The notes beneath the pieces were generated by a model, which had not been told where the DNA came from, ran no database searches, and was given only the letters and a program-made list of their open reading frames with translations. This document shows, piece after piece, positions 8,211 to 16,207 of a stretch of DNA of 64,000 bases. Position numbers and translations under genes: made by a program. The DNA is from Desulfoluna limicola (lineage in GTDB: Bacteria; Desulfobacterota; Desulfobacteria; Desulfobacterales; Desulfolunaceae), in the NCBI RefSeq assembly GCF_021654575.1, contig NZ_AP024488.1:1612001-1676000 (forward strand), written 5' to 3'. Each line of letters starts with the position of its first letter. Position 1 is the first letter of the stretch.

Positions 8211-9803
8211 TTACTTCCGGGGCGAGCTGTCATCGAGTTTCAGGTTGGTGAAATCCTGAAGCATCATCTCGATGGCCACGGGCTTGATGCCGTGTACCCA
8301 GGGCTGATAGGCGATGATGGCCTTGTTGTAGTTGAAGAACCAGAAGGGGGCGTCCTCAAAGAGGATGCGGTTGGCTTTCTTCACGTACTCAAGTTTTTCG
8401 TCGGCGGATCCTGCGGCGGCAGCCATGTCCAGGGCCTTGTCGTAATCGGCGTTGGCGTAGGCGGTGTAGTTACCGGCCGAGGTGGGGGTGGTGGAGCGGA
8501 AACGGTTGAGGGTTTCCAGGGGATCGGGACCGGATTCAATGGACCAGATGAAGGCATCGAACTTACCGGTACGGGCGCGCTCGCCAAGGGCGGCACCTTC
8601 GAGCTGCTGGGGCTTGATGGTGACGTTGATCTTTTTCATGAAGGGGATAAGGGACTCAACGATGCCCACGCCCCAGCTCTTGTTGGCGGTGGCGATGCAC
8701 TCAAAGGTGAAGCCGTCTTCATACCCGGCCTCTTTCATGAGCTCTTTGGCTTTGGCCAGGTTGTACTCATAGCCCTTCATGGCGCTTTCATACGCAGGAG
8801 AGCTGGTGGGCAGGAAGCCGGTGGCGGGAACCGCCTTGTTCTTGAGGAGCTTTTTGATGATGAGCTCGGCGTTGATGGCGTGGTTGATGGCCTGACGAAC
8901 GCGCTTGTCGGCAAAGGGTTTGAAGTCGGGGTTGAAGCCGATAACACGGGTGTACATCTCAGCCACTTCGATCATGTTGTTCTTGATCTCGGGGTCACGC
9001 TGGTAGATGGGGTACTGGGACGCCCCCACGATGTTGGCGTCGAGTTCACCGGCGCGGAAGGCAATGTCACGGGCGGCACCTTCGGGCATGATTTTATAGA
9101 CAAGCTTGTCGATGTAGGGTTTGCCCGTTTCAAAGTAGCCGTCGAATTTTTCAAGGATCACTTCGCTGCCGCGAACCCACTTGACGAACTTGAAGGGACC
9201 GCAACCCACAGGGTTGGTGGCAAAAGCGTCTTCTTTGCCTTCCAGGGCCTCGCGGGGCACGATGGCGGTCTCCACCTTGCAGAGGGAGTAGCCGATATCC
9301 ACGGGATGCTTGAGGGTCACCTCAAGGGTGGTGTCGTTGATTTTCTTCAGGCCGCTGATGGCCTCGGCTTTTCCTTCCATCACCGCATCAGCGCCTGCGA
9401 TGTTGGCGATGTAGCTGGCCGCGGAGGAGGCTGTTTCGGGCTTGGCGATGCGGTTGTAGCACCAGATGATGTCATCGGCTGTCATGGTGCGGCCGTTGTG
9501 GAATTTGACATTATCCCGAAGGGTGAAGGTGTAGGTTTTTCCATCGGCGGAAACCTTCGCATCGGTTGCCAGGTCGAGAACCGGCTTGCTCTGATCCGCA
9601 TCCCACTTGTAGAGGCTGCGGTTGATGTTGAGGCCAACGATGTAGTCCTGGGTCCGTGAGGTTTTGTGCATGTCCAGGGAGAACAGGTCCCCTCCGTAGG
9701 GCGCGCAGAAAACGAAGGTGCCGCCGGATGAAGCTGAAGCCCCTCCGACCGTTACCAGAAGCGCCGTTACGGCAGCGAGCAGCAACATTCCAATCTTCTT
9801 CAT
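8211..9803 (-). CDS. ABC transporter peptide/solute-binding protein (SBP family 5)
   Basis: This 530-residue periplasmic binding protein has a signal peptide (MKKIGMLLLAAVTALLVTVGGASA). The SBP_bac_5 fold is recognisable from LDLATDAKVSADGKTYTF, LRDNVKFHNGRTMTADDI and the late FRSTTPTSAGNYTAYANADYD. The length is normal for DppA/OppA/GsiB-type receptors of peptides, glutathione, nickel chelates or opines. It captures the substrate for the DppB/DppC-like permeases next to it. AGGAGG precedes the ATG. Its promoter must lie in the 259-bp divergent gap shared with the ATPase genes. Confidence 0.9.
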   Translation of the reverse strand: MKKIGMLLLAAVTALLVTVGGASASSGGTFVFCAPYGGDLFSLDMHKTSRTQDYIVGLNINRSLYKWDADQSKPVLDLATDAKVSADGKTYTFTLRDNVKFHNGRTMTADDIIWCYNRIAKPETASSAASYIANIAGADAVMEGKAEAISGLKKINDTTLEVTLKHPVDIGYSLCKVETAIVPREALEGKEDAFATNPVGCGPFKFVKWVRGSEVILEKFDGYFETGKPYIDKLVYKIMPEGAARDIAFRAGELDANIVGASQYPIYQRDPEIKNNMIEVAEMYTRVIGFNPDFKPFADKRVRQAINHAINAELIIKKLLKNKAVPATGFLPTSSPAYESAMKGYEYNLAKAKELMKEAGYEDGFTFECIATANKSWGVGIVESLIPFMKKINVTIKPQQLEGAALGERARTGKFDAFIWSIESGPDPLETLNRFRSTTPTSAGNYTAYANADYDKALDMAAAAGSADEKLEYVKKANRILFEDAPFWFFNYNKAIIAYQPWVHGIKPVAIEMMLQDFTNLKLDDSSPRK

Positions 9804-10062
9804 GAAACAATCCTCCTGAAATTACTGTAACTGAAAAATGTCAAAATATGTTTTGGGAACTGAAAATAGAACCACACAAGGAAATACCTGTCAATAAGAT
9901 ATAGAAAAACTGAATTTATGTTCCCTATGTAGGAATAAAGTGAGGGGGATGATCCTTTTCAAAGAACCTATTGGCGTGGTATACAAGTTTTTTTTAACTG
10001 TTGAACGCGCCCTGATTAGCTGGTATTAATTTTTGCTCAATTTACAATTTATCAGGGGTATC
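9804..10062. other. divergent intergenic region of the ABC transporter
   Basis: This AT-rich gap separates the binding-protein gene (minus) from the ATPase genes (plus) and must hold both promoters. I see no clear -24/-12 sigma-54 element, no convincing operator palindrome and no repeat copy. Confidence 0.5.
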
Positions 10063-11073
10063 ATGGAAAACGACTACTTATTGGAAGTGAAACGTCTCAC
10101 CACCCGATTTCACACCCAGCATGGGGTGGCACACGCCGTGAACGGAGTTTCCTTTGGAATGTATCCGGGGGAGATTCTGGGGGTGGTGGGAGAGTCCGGT
10201 TGCGGCAAGAGTGTCACAGCCCAGTCCATTATGCGGCTAATTCCCGAACCTCCGGGACGCATCGAAAAAGGGGAAATCCTCTACGGGGGAAAAGACCTGG
10301 TTTCTCTCTCCCGTCACGAGATGCAGGCTATCCGGGGAGACCGCATTTCCATGATCTTTCAGGAGCCCATGACCTCCCTGAACCCCGTAAAGACGGTGGG
10401 CAAACAGATCGGTGAGGTATACGCCCTCCATCGCGGAGCGTCCAAAAAAGAGAGCCTGGAAAAGGCTGTGGAGATGCTGGAAAAAGTCCAGGTTCCCGAG
10501 GCGAGGCGGCGGGTCAAAGAGTACCCCCACCAGCTCTCGGGCGGCATGCGTCAGCGGGTGATGATTGCCATGGCCCTGGCCTGTGATCCTGAGATCCTCA
10601 TCGCCGATGAACCCACCACGGCCCTTGACGTCACCGTCCAGGCCCAGATCATGGACCTCATGCTGAAGCTTCAGGATAAACAGAAGACGGCCATCATGAT
10701 GATCACCCACGACCTGGGCATCATCGCCGAGATGGCGAACCGGGTCATCGTGATGTACGCGGGGCGCATCGTTGAGACGGCCCCCACGCGAACCCTCTTC
10801 CACGAGACCGGACACCCCTACACGCGGGGCCTGATGGACTCAGTGCCCGTTATCGGCACCAAAGATACCAACGGCAACAGTCGCCTTACGGAGATCACCG
10901 GCATGGTCCCCAGTCTGTACGATCTCCCCGAAGGGTGCAGCTTCGCTCCTCGGTGTCCCCATCAGAGCGAGCGGTGTCGAACCGAGATGCCGCCTCTATT
11001 TGCTGTATCACCGGGCCATGAGGTGCGGTGCTGGTTGTGTGGATCTGCACGTGAGAAAGGAGCGGCCGCATGA
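10063..11073 (+). CDS. peptide-type ABC transporter ATPase (DppD/OppD family)
   Basis: This 336-residue ATPase has Walker A GESGCGKS (residues 43-50), the signature LSGGMRQRV, Walker B/D-loop [11 protein letters not shown] and the H-loop MMITHDLG. The C-terminal oligopeptide/dipeptide extension ([18 protein letters not shown]) contains the conserved cysteines seen in DppD/DppF proteins. The start is placed at 10063, after AGGGGT, because the upstream in-frame start has no ribosome binding site. It overlaps the next ATPase gene by 4 bp and should drive the permeases encoded on the other strand. Confidence 0.92.
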   Translation: MENDYLLEVKRLTTRFHTQHGVAHAVNGVSFGMYPGEILGVVGESGCGKSVTAQSIMRLIPEPPGRIEKGEILYGGKDLVSLSRHEMQAIRGDRISMIFQEPMTSLNPVKTVGKQIGEVYALHRGASKKESLEKAVEMLEKVQVPEARRRVKEYPHQLSGGMRQRVMIAMALACDPEILIADEPTTALDVTVQAQIMDLMLKLQDKQKTAIMMITHDLGIIAEMANRVIVMYAGRIVETAPTRTLFHETGHPYTRGLMDSVPVIGTKDTNGNSRLTEITGMVPSLYDLPEGCSFAPRCPHQSERCRTEMPPLFAVSPGHEVRCWLCGSAREKGAAA

Positions 11074-12029
11074 CAAGCCTGCTTACGGTTGAAAACCTGA
11101 AAGTTCATTTTCCCGTCAAAGGCGGTTTTTTCGGTGGCTCCGAGGTGGTTCACGCTGTGGACGGCGTTGACATCTCCCTTGAAAAGGGCGAAACACTGGG
11201 CATTGTGGGAGAGTCCGGCTGCGGCAAAACCACCACAGGGCTTGCAGCCATGAAGCTTATCGAAAAGACCCACGGGAACATCCTTTTTGACGGCACGGAC
11301 CTCGATACCCTGAATGCCGACGGCATGCGAAAAACCCGTCAGAAGATGCAGATGATTTTTCAGGACCCTTTTTCTTCCCTGAACCCCCGCATGACCGTGA
11401 ACCGCGCCATCGGCGAGCCCATGAAGGTTCACGGCATGGGCAGCGAGTCGGAACGGCAGGACCGGGTTGCCTGGCTCCTTGAAAAGGTGGGCCTCTCCCC
11501 CGAACAGGGCAATCGGTACCCCCATGAATTTTCCGGCGGTCAGCGCCAGCGCATCGGCATTGCAAGGGCCCTGGCCCTCAACCCCATGATGATCATCGGC
11601 GATGAGCCTGTGTCTGCCCTCGATGTCTCCATCCAGGCCCAGATTATCAACCTGCTCATCGACATTCAGCAGGAGTTCAACCTCTCCTACATGATCATCT
11701 CCCACGATCTGGCTGTGGTGGAGCATATCTGCGATCGTATCGCCGTCATGTACCTGGGCAAGGTGGTGGAAGAGGGAAGGTGTGACGAGGTCTACTCCAA
11801 CCCCCAGCACCCGTACACCAAGGCGCTTTTATCCGCCATTCCCCACCCCGACCCCGATCATCCCAGGGATCGCATCATCCTTACCGGCGACGTCCCAAGC
11901 CCCATCCACCCGCCCAGTGGCTGCAGCTTCCACCCCCGGTGTCCCAACCGTCAGGAAGGCTGCGATCTGGTGGAGCCTGAACTGGAGGCAAAGGAACCGG
12001 GCCGCAAGGCGGCGTGTCACTGGTGCTGA
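11070..12029 (+). CDS. peptide-type ABC transporter ATPase (DppF/OppF family)
   Basis: This 319-residue second ATPase has Walker A GESGCGKT (47-54), signature [17 protein letters not shown], Walker [14 protein letters not shown] and switch histidine IISHDLAVV. The C-terminal extension ends [18 protein letters not shown]. The gene overlaps the DppD-like gene (ATGA), which implies translational coupling and a heterodimeric ATPase. A repeat element begins 8 nt after the stop. Confidence 0.92.
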   Translation: MTSLLTVENLKVHFPVKGGFFGGSEVVHAVDGVDISLEKGETLGIVGESGCGKTTTGLAAMKLIEKTHGNILFDGTDLDTLNADGMRKTRQKMQMIFQDPFSSLNPRMTVNRAIGEPMKVHGMGSESERQDRVAWLLEKVGLSPEQGNRYPHEFSGGQRQRIGIARALALNPMMIIGDEPVSALDVSIQAQIINLLIDIQQEFNLSYMIISHDLAVVEHICDRIAVMYLGKVVEEGRCDEVYSNPQHPYTKALLSAIPHPDPDHPRDRIILTGDVPSPIHPPSGCSFHPRCPNRQEGCDLVEPELEAKEPGRKAACHWC

Positions 12030-12037
12030 AAAACGAT

Positions 12038-12272
12038 GCCTCCGGCTGCCAGGGGGATTTTTAGCTTAAGTGGCTTTGCCACCCCTGGACCCCATAATGC
12101 CTCCGGCGATCCCGCCGGGGGCCAAACTTTTGCCCAATTTAAAAAGAGGGTTTGATAAGCAAACCTTGCCTGTTTTCATACTGAAGCCTTCGCGAATGCT
12201 CTCGACCCGAGGAGCGAGGGTTGAGAGTATTCGCAACCCGCTTTCAAGGTGGCACACCTTGCCGCCGAAGGC
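12038..12272 (+). repeat. composite interspersed repeat
   Basis: The order is GCCTCCGGC tip with a long type II hairpin (CAGGGG...CCCCTGGACCCC), a second GCCTCCGGCG tip with the type III arm (CCGCCGGGGGCCAAAC), the central hairpin GCGAAT...ATTCGC at 12192-12234 around CCCGAGGAGCGAGGG, and an inverted type I tip to 12272. It begins 8 nt after the ATPase stop and appears to be two nested or fused units. Confidence 0.8.
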
Positions 12273-12454
12273 TTGTCTTTCCACCGACTGGGCACCGGGA
12301 TAGATGCCCATGAAGCAGGACGAGGGGAGGGCGTTTAAAGAGCTTGAGCCGTTTATTATGAGTGTCGGGCCGATTCTTGCCGGGACGCCGGAATAAGTGG
12401 AGCGGTAGGGGCTGGTTTTTACCAGCTGGATTGCAGAATGTTTTGATTAAACAG

Positions 12455-12487
12455 AAAAGGGGTGCCATGGTTCATGGCACCCCTTTT
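12455..12487. terminator. bidirectional rho-independent terminator
   Basis: A perfect 15-bp inverted repeat with a 3-nt loop (AAAAGGGGTGCCATG / CATGGCACCCCTTTT) ends in a T tract on both strands. It lies 44 bp after the stop of the small membrane protein gene on the minus strand and also downstream of the ATPase genes on plus. Confidence 0.88.
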
Positions 12488-12530
12488 TAGCTGGAACTCT
12501 ATCGGGCTCTGGTGAAGCCAAAATGACTTT

Positions 12531-12674
12531 TCAGCTTTTTTTGGCCTGAGCCCCCAAATTTACTGCTGCCCATACATTTTCAGTGTTGCGGTTCTGCTTC
12601 TTGTTCCAGAGGGCCCATGCGTAAAATGCCATTCCCATAACGATGTATGAAACGATGTATGATGTGGTTTCCAT
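12531..12674 (-). CDS. 47-residue single-pass membrane protein
   Basis: This small ORF starts METTSYIVSYIVMGM, has one hydrophobic helix (about residues 6-26, ending in AFYAWALWNKK) and a polar, basic tail. AGGAGA lies 6-7 nt before the ATG, much better placed than for the upstream in-frame start. A strong terminator 44 bp downstream supports a real, monocistronic gene. I do not recognise the family. A small accessory subunit of a membrane transporter or oxidase is possible, but nothing nearby proves it. Confidence 0.65.
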   Translation of the reverse strand: METTSYIVSYIVMGMAFYAWALWNKKQNRNTENVWAAVNLGAQAKKS

Positions 12675-12827
12675 ATCTCTTCTCCTGAAGTCGTGTTTTT
12701 TTTGCGCCACACCCTGGGGTGTGTCCTGTTTGGCTAATTGGTTTCCTGGCAAGGCGTTGGTTTCGTAACGCAATGCATGATGGGCGCACTAATAACACAG
12801 TCGTTTCCCCTGCGACAATACTTTTTA

Positions 12828-12866
12828 TGTAATTTATTATTTTATTTTTTATGTAATAAATTTACA
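12828..12866. promoter_or_regulatory. AT-rich imperfect palindrome
   Basis: TGTAATTTATTA (12828-12839) and TAATAAATTTACA (12854-12866) are inverted with one extra base. It lies about 155-190 bp upstream of the small membrane protein gene. A perfect palindrome with the same TGTAATTT core is found at 14689. It may be a regulator binding site; no regulator gene is adjacent. Confidence 0.35.
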
Positions 12867-12985
12867 GGGTTTTGCCTTGGGGGGCAAGAGGGGGGGAGCC
12901 CCGTTAACAAAGGGGCGCGTATGTTTTGTATGCGTGTCGTGTGGGGCCGGTGATCAACGTCGGACAGAGGGATCACCCGTTTTTT

Positions 12986-13109
12986 TGTCTGTCTGTCAAA
13001 CCGTTCTAAGGGTTGGGCCCCGGCAGGGGCGATGGAGGTTCCTTTGAATGATCCATCCGTAACAAGTCAACTTTTGCCTCCGGCGGCAAGGTGGGGCACC
13101 TTGAAACCC
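12986..13109 (+). repeat. interspersed repeat, right-half and left-tip pieces
   Basis: GTCTGTCAAACCGTTCTAAGGG with GGCCCCGGCAGGGGCGATGGAGG is a decayed right end (to 13038). GCCTCCGGCGG with the type I hairpin follows at 13076-13109. They fill the gap after the NifE-like gene. No gene is visible in 12867-13296. Confidence 0.65.
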
Positions 13110-13296
13110 TAATGTGAATGCGCAAAGGGTGTCGTAACCTGGCCGTTATCGGGGCATTCACGTGGCGGGTGGTCCTGGGCAACCGTCTTCGCAAAAGAGC
13201 CGGGCGTCATTGTGCTGTTTCGTCCTCCCCCGACCGCTCGGGGGGGACGATGCAATAGGGGCGTCAACCGGTACGTTTTTGCGCGCTTTTTGGGAG

Positions 13297-14067
13297 CTAT
13301 TGTTTGAGACGGGTCGTAAAGTAACGGGTCACTTCGCAAAGAGCTTCGTCAGCCATCTCCGGTCCGTCGCCGGAGAGATGGATGAACGGGATTCCATACT
13401 CGATCTTCATCATGACGGCCAGTTGAAGCATGGCCCCTTCCCCTAGTACGACGTTCGCGGTGGCGCCGTGGCAGTGTCGGATGTGGTCCACCGGGCTGTC
13501 ACCGGGCAACACCGATACCACCTCCACCCCCATGGCACAGCAGTGGGTCTTCAGTCCCTTTGCGATCTCTTTTTTGTGAGATCCATCGAGGATGTTGATA
13601 CTGACAGGTGAGATGCCTTCGGTGCTTCCTGTGCCCATGAGCCTGAATAGCGCTTCGCAGGCGACCCGGCCGCCTTCTTTTCTAACGCCTCCGTGTCCTT
13701 GCGTATGCAAAGGGATAACGGGGATCCCTTTCTCCTTTTCTACTTTGGAACACACCGCATCCACCTCATCGCCAAGGCGCTCCGCTGTGCCCGTTGTGTA
13801 GACAAATGCCGCCGCAGGGGTGTGCCCCTCAATAAGGTCCATGAGGCCTCGGTAGAGCTTGCGTTTTCCGTAAGTGATCCCAGGGGCCTCTTTGAGGCGG
13901 GCTGACAGGGCAGGCCTGTTCTCTTTTGGGTGGAGGGCCCCCCCCTTCGACCTGTTCCATGGGTTGGCTGTCTCCCCGGTGGTGCCGTAGACCAGGTGAA
14001 GGGCATCGGGTACGGGGTAAAGGAGGGCTCGTGATTCGTTATACACTGGAACATCTCGTTCATTCAT
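13297..14067 (-). CDS. shortened, cysteine-less NifE-like nitrogenase component 1 protein
   Basis: This 256-residue protein resembles the first half of NifE/NifD-type component 1 proteins: LLYPVPDALHLVYG, AFVYTTGTAERLGDEVDAVC, a G-rich TQGHGGVRKEGGRVACEALF, then SINILDGSHKKE and GIPFIHLSGDGPEM. Family members have about 450 residues and three N-terminal cysteines that hold the metal cluster. Here HGP-GC is replaced by YGTTGET and TC by TG, and the C-terminal half is absent. AAGGAG precedes the ATG, so the gene may still be expressed. It lies 58 bp after the PII-like gene. It is either a decaying relic or a cluster-free derivative. Confidence 0.72.
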   Translation of the reverse strand: MNERDVPVYNESRALLYPVPDALHLVYGTTGETANPWNRSKGGALHPKENRPALSARLKEAPGITYGKRKLYRGLMDLIEGHTPAAAFVYTTGTAERLGDEVDAVCSKVEKEKGIPVIPLHTQGHGGVRKEGGRVACEALFRLMGTGSTEGISPVSINILDGSHKKEIAKGLKTHCCAMGVEVVSVLPGDSPVDHIRHCHGATANVVLGEGAMLQLAVMMKIEYGIPFIHLSGDGPEMADEALCEVTRYFTTRLKQ

Positions 14068-14125
14068 GGGGTAACTCCTTTATAGTATAGGGGCATCCAG
14101 TGGGTTGTCACTGGAGGCCCTTTTT

Positions 14126-14500
14126 TTACAGAGCTGGCTCGGGGGGCCACGTCCGTGGAAGGGCAGGGTCTCGATTCACCGACGTTTCGGTGGTGGTCAC
14201 ACTCTGTGAAGAGGAAACGCAGCCAAACACATTCAAAAAAACAAACGGAAAGGCGGTGGCATGTTCGGCGATCACGGAGAGCACCGGCTCCACAAGGGAT
14301 GATTCCACGATAATATCGATTTTGATTTGCGGTATGACCTCTTCCTGGAGGCCTGTTTCACGTGTCATCCCAGTATATGACCGGTGTCTTTGATCCCCTG
14401 TTTCTTGATTTACCGTCATGCCGTTGATGCCGATCTCGCTTAGGGCACGTTTGATCTCTTCTAACCGGGATGGTTTGATCATGGCTTCAACTTTCTGCAT
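14126..14500 (-). CDS. divergent PII (GlnB/NifI)-like protein
   Basis: This 124-residue protein starts MQKVEAMIKPSRLEEIKRAL and SEIGINGMTV, an unmistakable PII start. It later has IPQIKIDIIVES and VEPVLSVIAEHA, matching the last strand and helix of the fold. The T-loop (residues about 36-54) keeps SYTGMT but lacks the usual QKGHTELYRG pattern. The ARTGKIGDGK nucleotide-binding turn is replaced by ATAFPFVFLN, so ATP binding is doubtful. AAGGAG lies before the ATG. It precedes the NifE-like gene in the same direction; in related bacteria NifI genes sit inside nif operons. Confidence 0.7.
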   Translation of the reverse strand: MQKVEAMIKPSRLEEIKRALSEIGINGMTVNQETGDQRHRSYTGMTRETGLQEEVIPQIKIDIIVESSLVEPVLSVIAEHATAFPFVFLNVFGCVSSSQSVTTTETSVNRDPALPRTWPPEPAL

Positions 14501-14688
14501 GGAATGCTCCTTTTTTGTCAGGGAATATGGCTGCAATGGCTTTGTCATTATACTGAGCAATCATTGTGCCATAGCCGGAGCCTGTCTTGGGCTTTGCTCT
14601 GTAATAGTCGGGAATTGATTACTTAATGGGAATGGGTGATTTCTGGGCGGGTGCGTATGCGAAAGGATCGCGCCATGAATGAGGGCTG

Positions 14689-14726
14689 CATAAATGTAAT
14701 TTGCAAGCGTATAAATTACATTTATG
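14689..14726. promoter_or_regulatory. perfect 14-bp inverted repeat
   Basis: CATAAATGTAATTT and AAATTACATTTATG flank a 10-nt spacer. There is no T tract after either arm, so an operator is more likely than a terminator. It lies about 190 bp upstream of the PII-like gene and 100 bp inside of the DUF457 gene end. It shares the TGTAATTT core with the palindrome at 12828. Confidence 0.5.
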
Positions 14727-14789
14727 TCTCAGAGTGGCAGGCTATCCGTTCAACGGGGGAGAGGCATGGTGTCTGGGGCAGTGGCTTCG

Positions 14790-15536
14790 CTATGGGCGAG
14801 TCTGCCACTGCTTGACGTATGTCCGGTAGAGGTTTTTAAACCAGGCCCCTTCCGGAAAGACGCGGAGGGAGACAAGGCTCGTTGGAGAAAAATAGCTCCG
14901 CACAAAGGGGGTGTAATCGGGGGTGGCGGCAAATAATAGGGCGGTGACGGCGTAGACGGTTAGGGTTGATTTCAGGTCTTTTGCGACCCCAAACTTAAAT
15001 GCTGTGCCAGACGATGCTTTGGGGGCTTTTCCCGGTAAGTTGAGGCTGATCAGCTCATCAAGCAGGAGGTGGAGGATGAACCCACCAAAGACAAAAAAAC
15101 CTGCCATCCAGCACGTTTTGATGGAAAAGTTGAAGCATCGGTAGAGGGTAATGGTGGTGAAGAACCAGGAGAAGAAGCTTGCCGGGACGGAGTGGATGAT
15201 GCCGCGATGAACGGTGATGCGCGTGAACATCGAAAAAATGACGAACTTGATCACCAGAAAACTGACAAGCCAGATGGTAAAGAGCTCCACCGCAGCGTTG
15301 TCGGCCCGTTGATGAAACATAATGAGAAAGGAGATCACCGTGGCGATGAAGGTGAAGAGAAGGCGGACAGGGAGCGAGCTGTCGGAGTCGATATCCGGTA
15401 GCAGCCCTCCCACCACACCCATGACGAAAAAGAGGAGGACCTCTTCGGGGGTGGCAAGGGACGCCGCAAGCAGAAACGTGGCCGCTGCGCTGCTGCACAG
15501 GCTTGAAACGGTAAGATGTGTTTTGAATTCCGCCAC
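14790..15536 (-). CDS. YdjM-type membrane-bound metal-dependent hydrolase (DUF457)
   Basis: This 248-residue membrane protein has about five to six helices. Its conserved motifs are GGLLPDIDSD, HRGIIHSVP and HLLLDE, with acidic and histidine residues that would bind metal near the membrane. This matches the YdjM/LexA-regulated hydrolase family. The chosen start is GTG at 15536 because the homology begins with AEFKTH. A better-placed AGGAG lies before an ATG at 15558, but that ATG is in another frame and would run into a short overlapping peptide. No operon partner is visible. Confidence 0.8.
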   Translation of the reverse strand: MAEFKTHLTVSSLCSSAAATFLLAASLATPEEVLLFFVMGVVGGLLPDIDSDSSLPVRLLFTFIATVISFLIMFHQRADNAAVELFTIWLVSFLVIKFVIFSMFTRITVHRGIIHSVPASFFSWFFTTITLYRCFNFSIKTCWMAGFFVFGGFILHLLLDELISLNLPGKAPKASSGTAFKFGVAKDLKSTLTVYAVTALLFAATPDYTPFVRSYFSPTSLVSLRVFPEGAWFKNLYRTYVKQWQTRP

Positions 15537-15680
15537 GCTGATGTCGCCCTTCGTTCATCTCCTGTCATTAATCGCCGGATTTTCATCTTATACATCATTG
15601 CAGGAAATTGTGTAAGATGATGACACGAATAAAATGAGGAAAAGGCAGGCCTTCTAAGGCCAAAGATCGGTAAAAACCGA

Positions 15681-15713
15681 GCCGACGGCGGTGAGGTGAG
15701 CCGCCTCGAAAGT
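15681..15713 (+). repeat. interspersed repeat, type I tip
   Basis: GCCGACGGCGGTGAGGTG, AGC, then CGCCTCGAAAG is a slightly decayed left tip. The stretch 15714-15900 shows no gene. Confidence 0.6.
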
Positions 15714-15900
15714 GAATTTTTTACCCATGAATCTGTCTCCCGTCTTCCCCGGCTTTCAGATATATCATCACCCTATGAACGCTTATCGTCGCCGCAAACA
15801 CGGAAGCATTCGAGACGCCGATTGACCGGGGAGCCATGGTCGTTAAGTCAAGAGCTGTGGAACCATCAACCACTTCGGAATAAGTTGAAATCGATCTTAG

Positions 15901-16083
15901 GACCTGTTTATAAAACGTTGAAACGTTTAACAAACAGGTCTTAAAAACTGGTTCTTGAATGATTTCCGGTTTAAAGGGGATGTGTTTTGATCCGAGGAGC
16001 GAGGGGCAAACCCCATTTACAATCTGCTTTCAAGGTGGCACACCTTGCCGCCGGAGGCAGTTTTTTGGGAGCTGAATAGTTAC
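15901..16083 (-). repeat. interspersed repeat, near full-length inverted copy
   Basis: GACCTGTTTATAAAACG at the left end forms its own hairpin with CGTTTAACAAACAGGTC. The central hairpin lies near 15976-16015 around CCGAGGAGCGAGG. The type I tip GCTTTCAAGGTGGCACACCT ends in CCGCCGGAGGC, and the terminal GCTGAATAGTTAC stops at 16083. Confidence 0.78.
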
Positions 16084-16100
16084 CCATAGCTTTTGTATAC

Positions 16101-16201
16101 GGGCGGAGCCCGTCAGCGAATGTGACGTGCCCGAGGAACGAGGGCTAAGGGGCATTCGCGAATTTGGGGTGCAGGGGATACATCCCCTGCACGCCGGAGG
16201 C
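16101..16201 (-). repeat. interspersed repeat, type II unit after brnQ
   Basis: Read from the brnQ stop on the minus strand: GCCTCCGGCG, the type II hairpin TGCAGGGG-ATGTAT-CCCCTGCA, the central hairpin GCGAATG/CATTCGC (16116-16159) around CCCGAGGAACGAGGG, and the GGGC/GCCC mini-hairpin. It starts 6 nt after the stop codon. Confidence 0.78.
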
Positions 16202-16207
16202 CTCTTT

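Noticed and set aside
14093..14122. Hairpin CCAGT/ACTGG with a T tract just before the NifE-like gene
   Set aside because: The T tract is on the plus strand while both neighbouring genes are on minus, and no plus-strand gene ends here, so I do not call a terminator.
14126..14280. Frameshift in the PII-like gene at a T-rich run
   Set aside because: The other frames give no PII-like C-terminus, while the present frame keeps a weak match to the last strand (CVSSSQSVTTTETS), so the divergence seems real rather than a frameshift.
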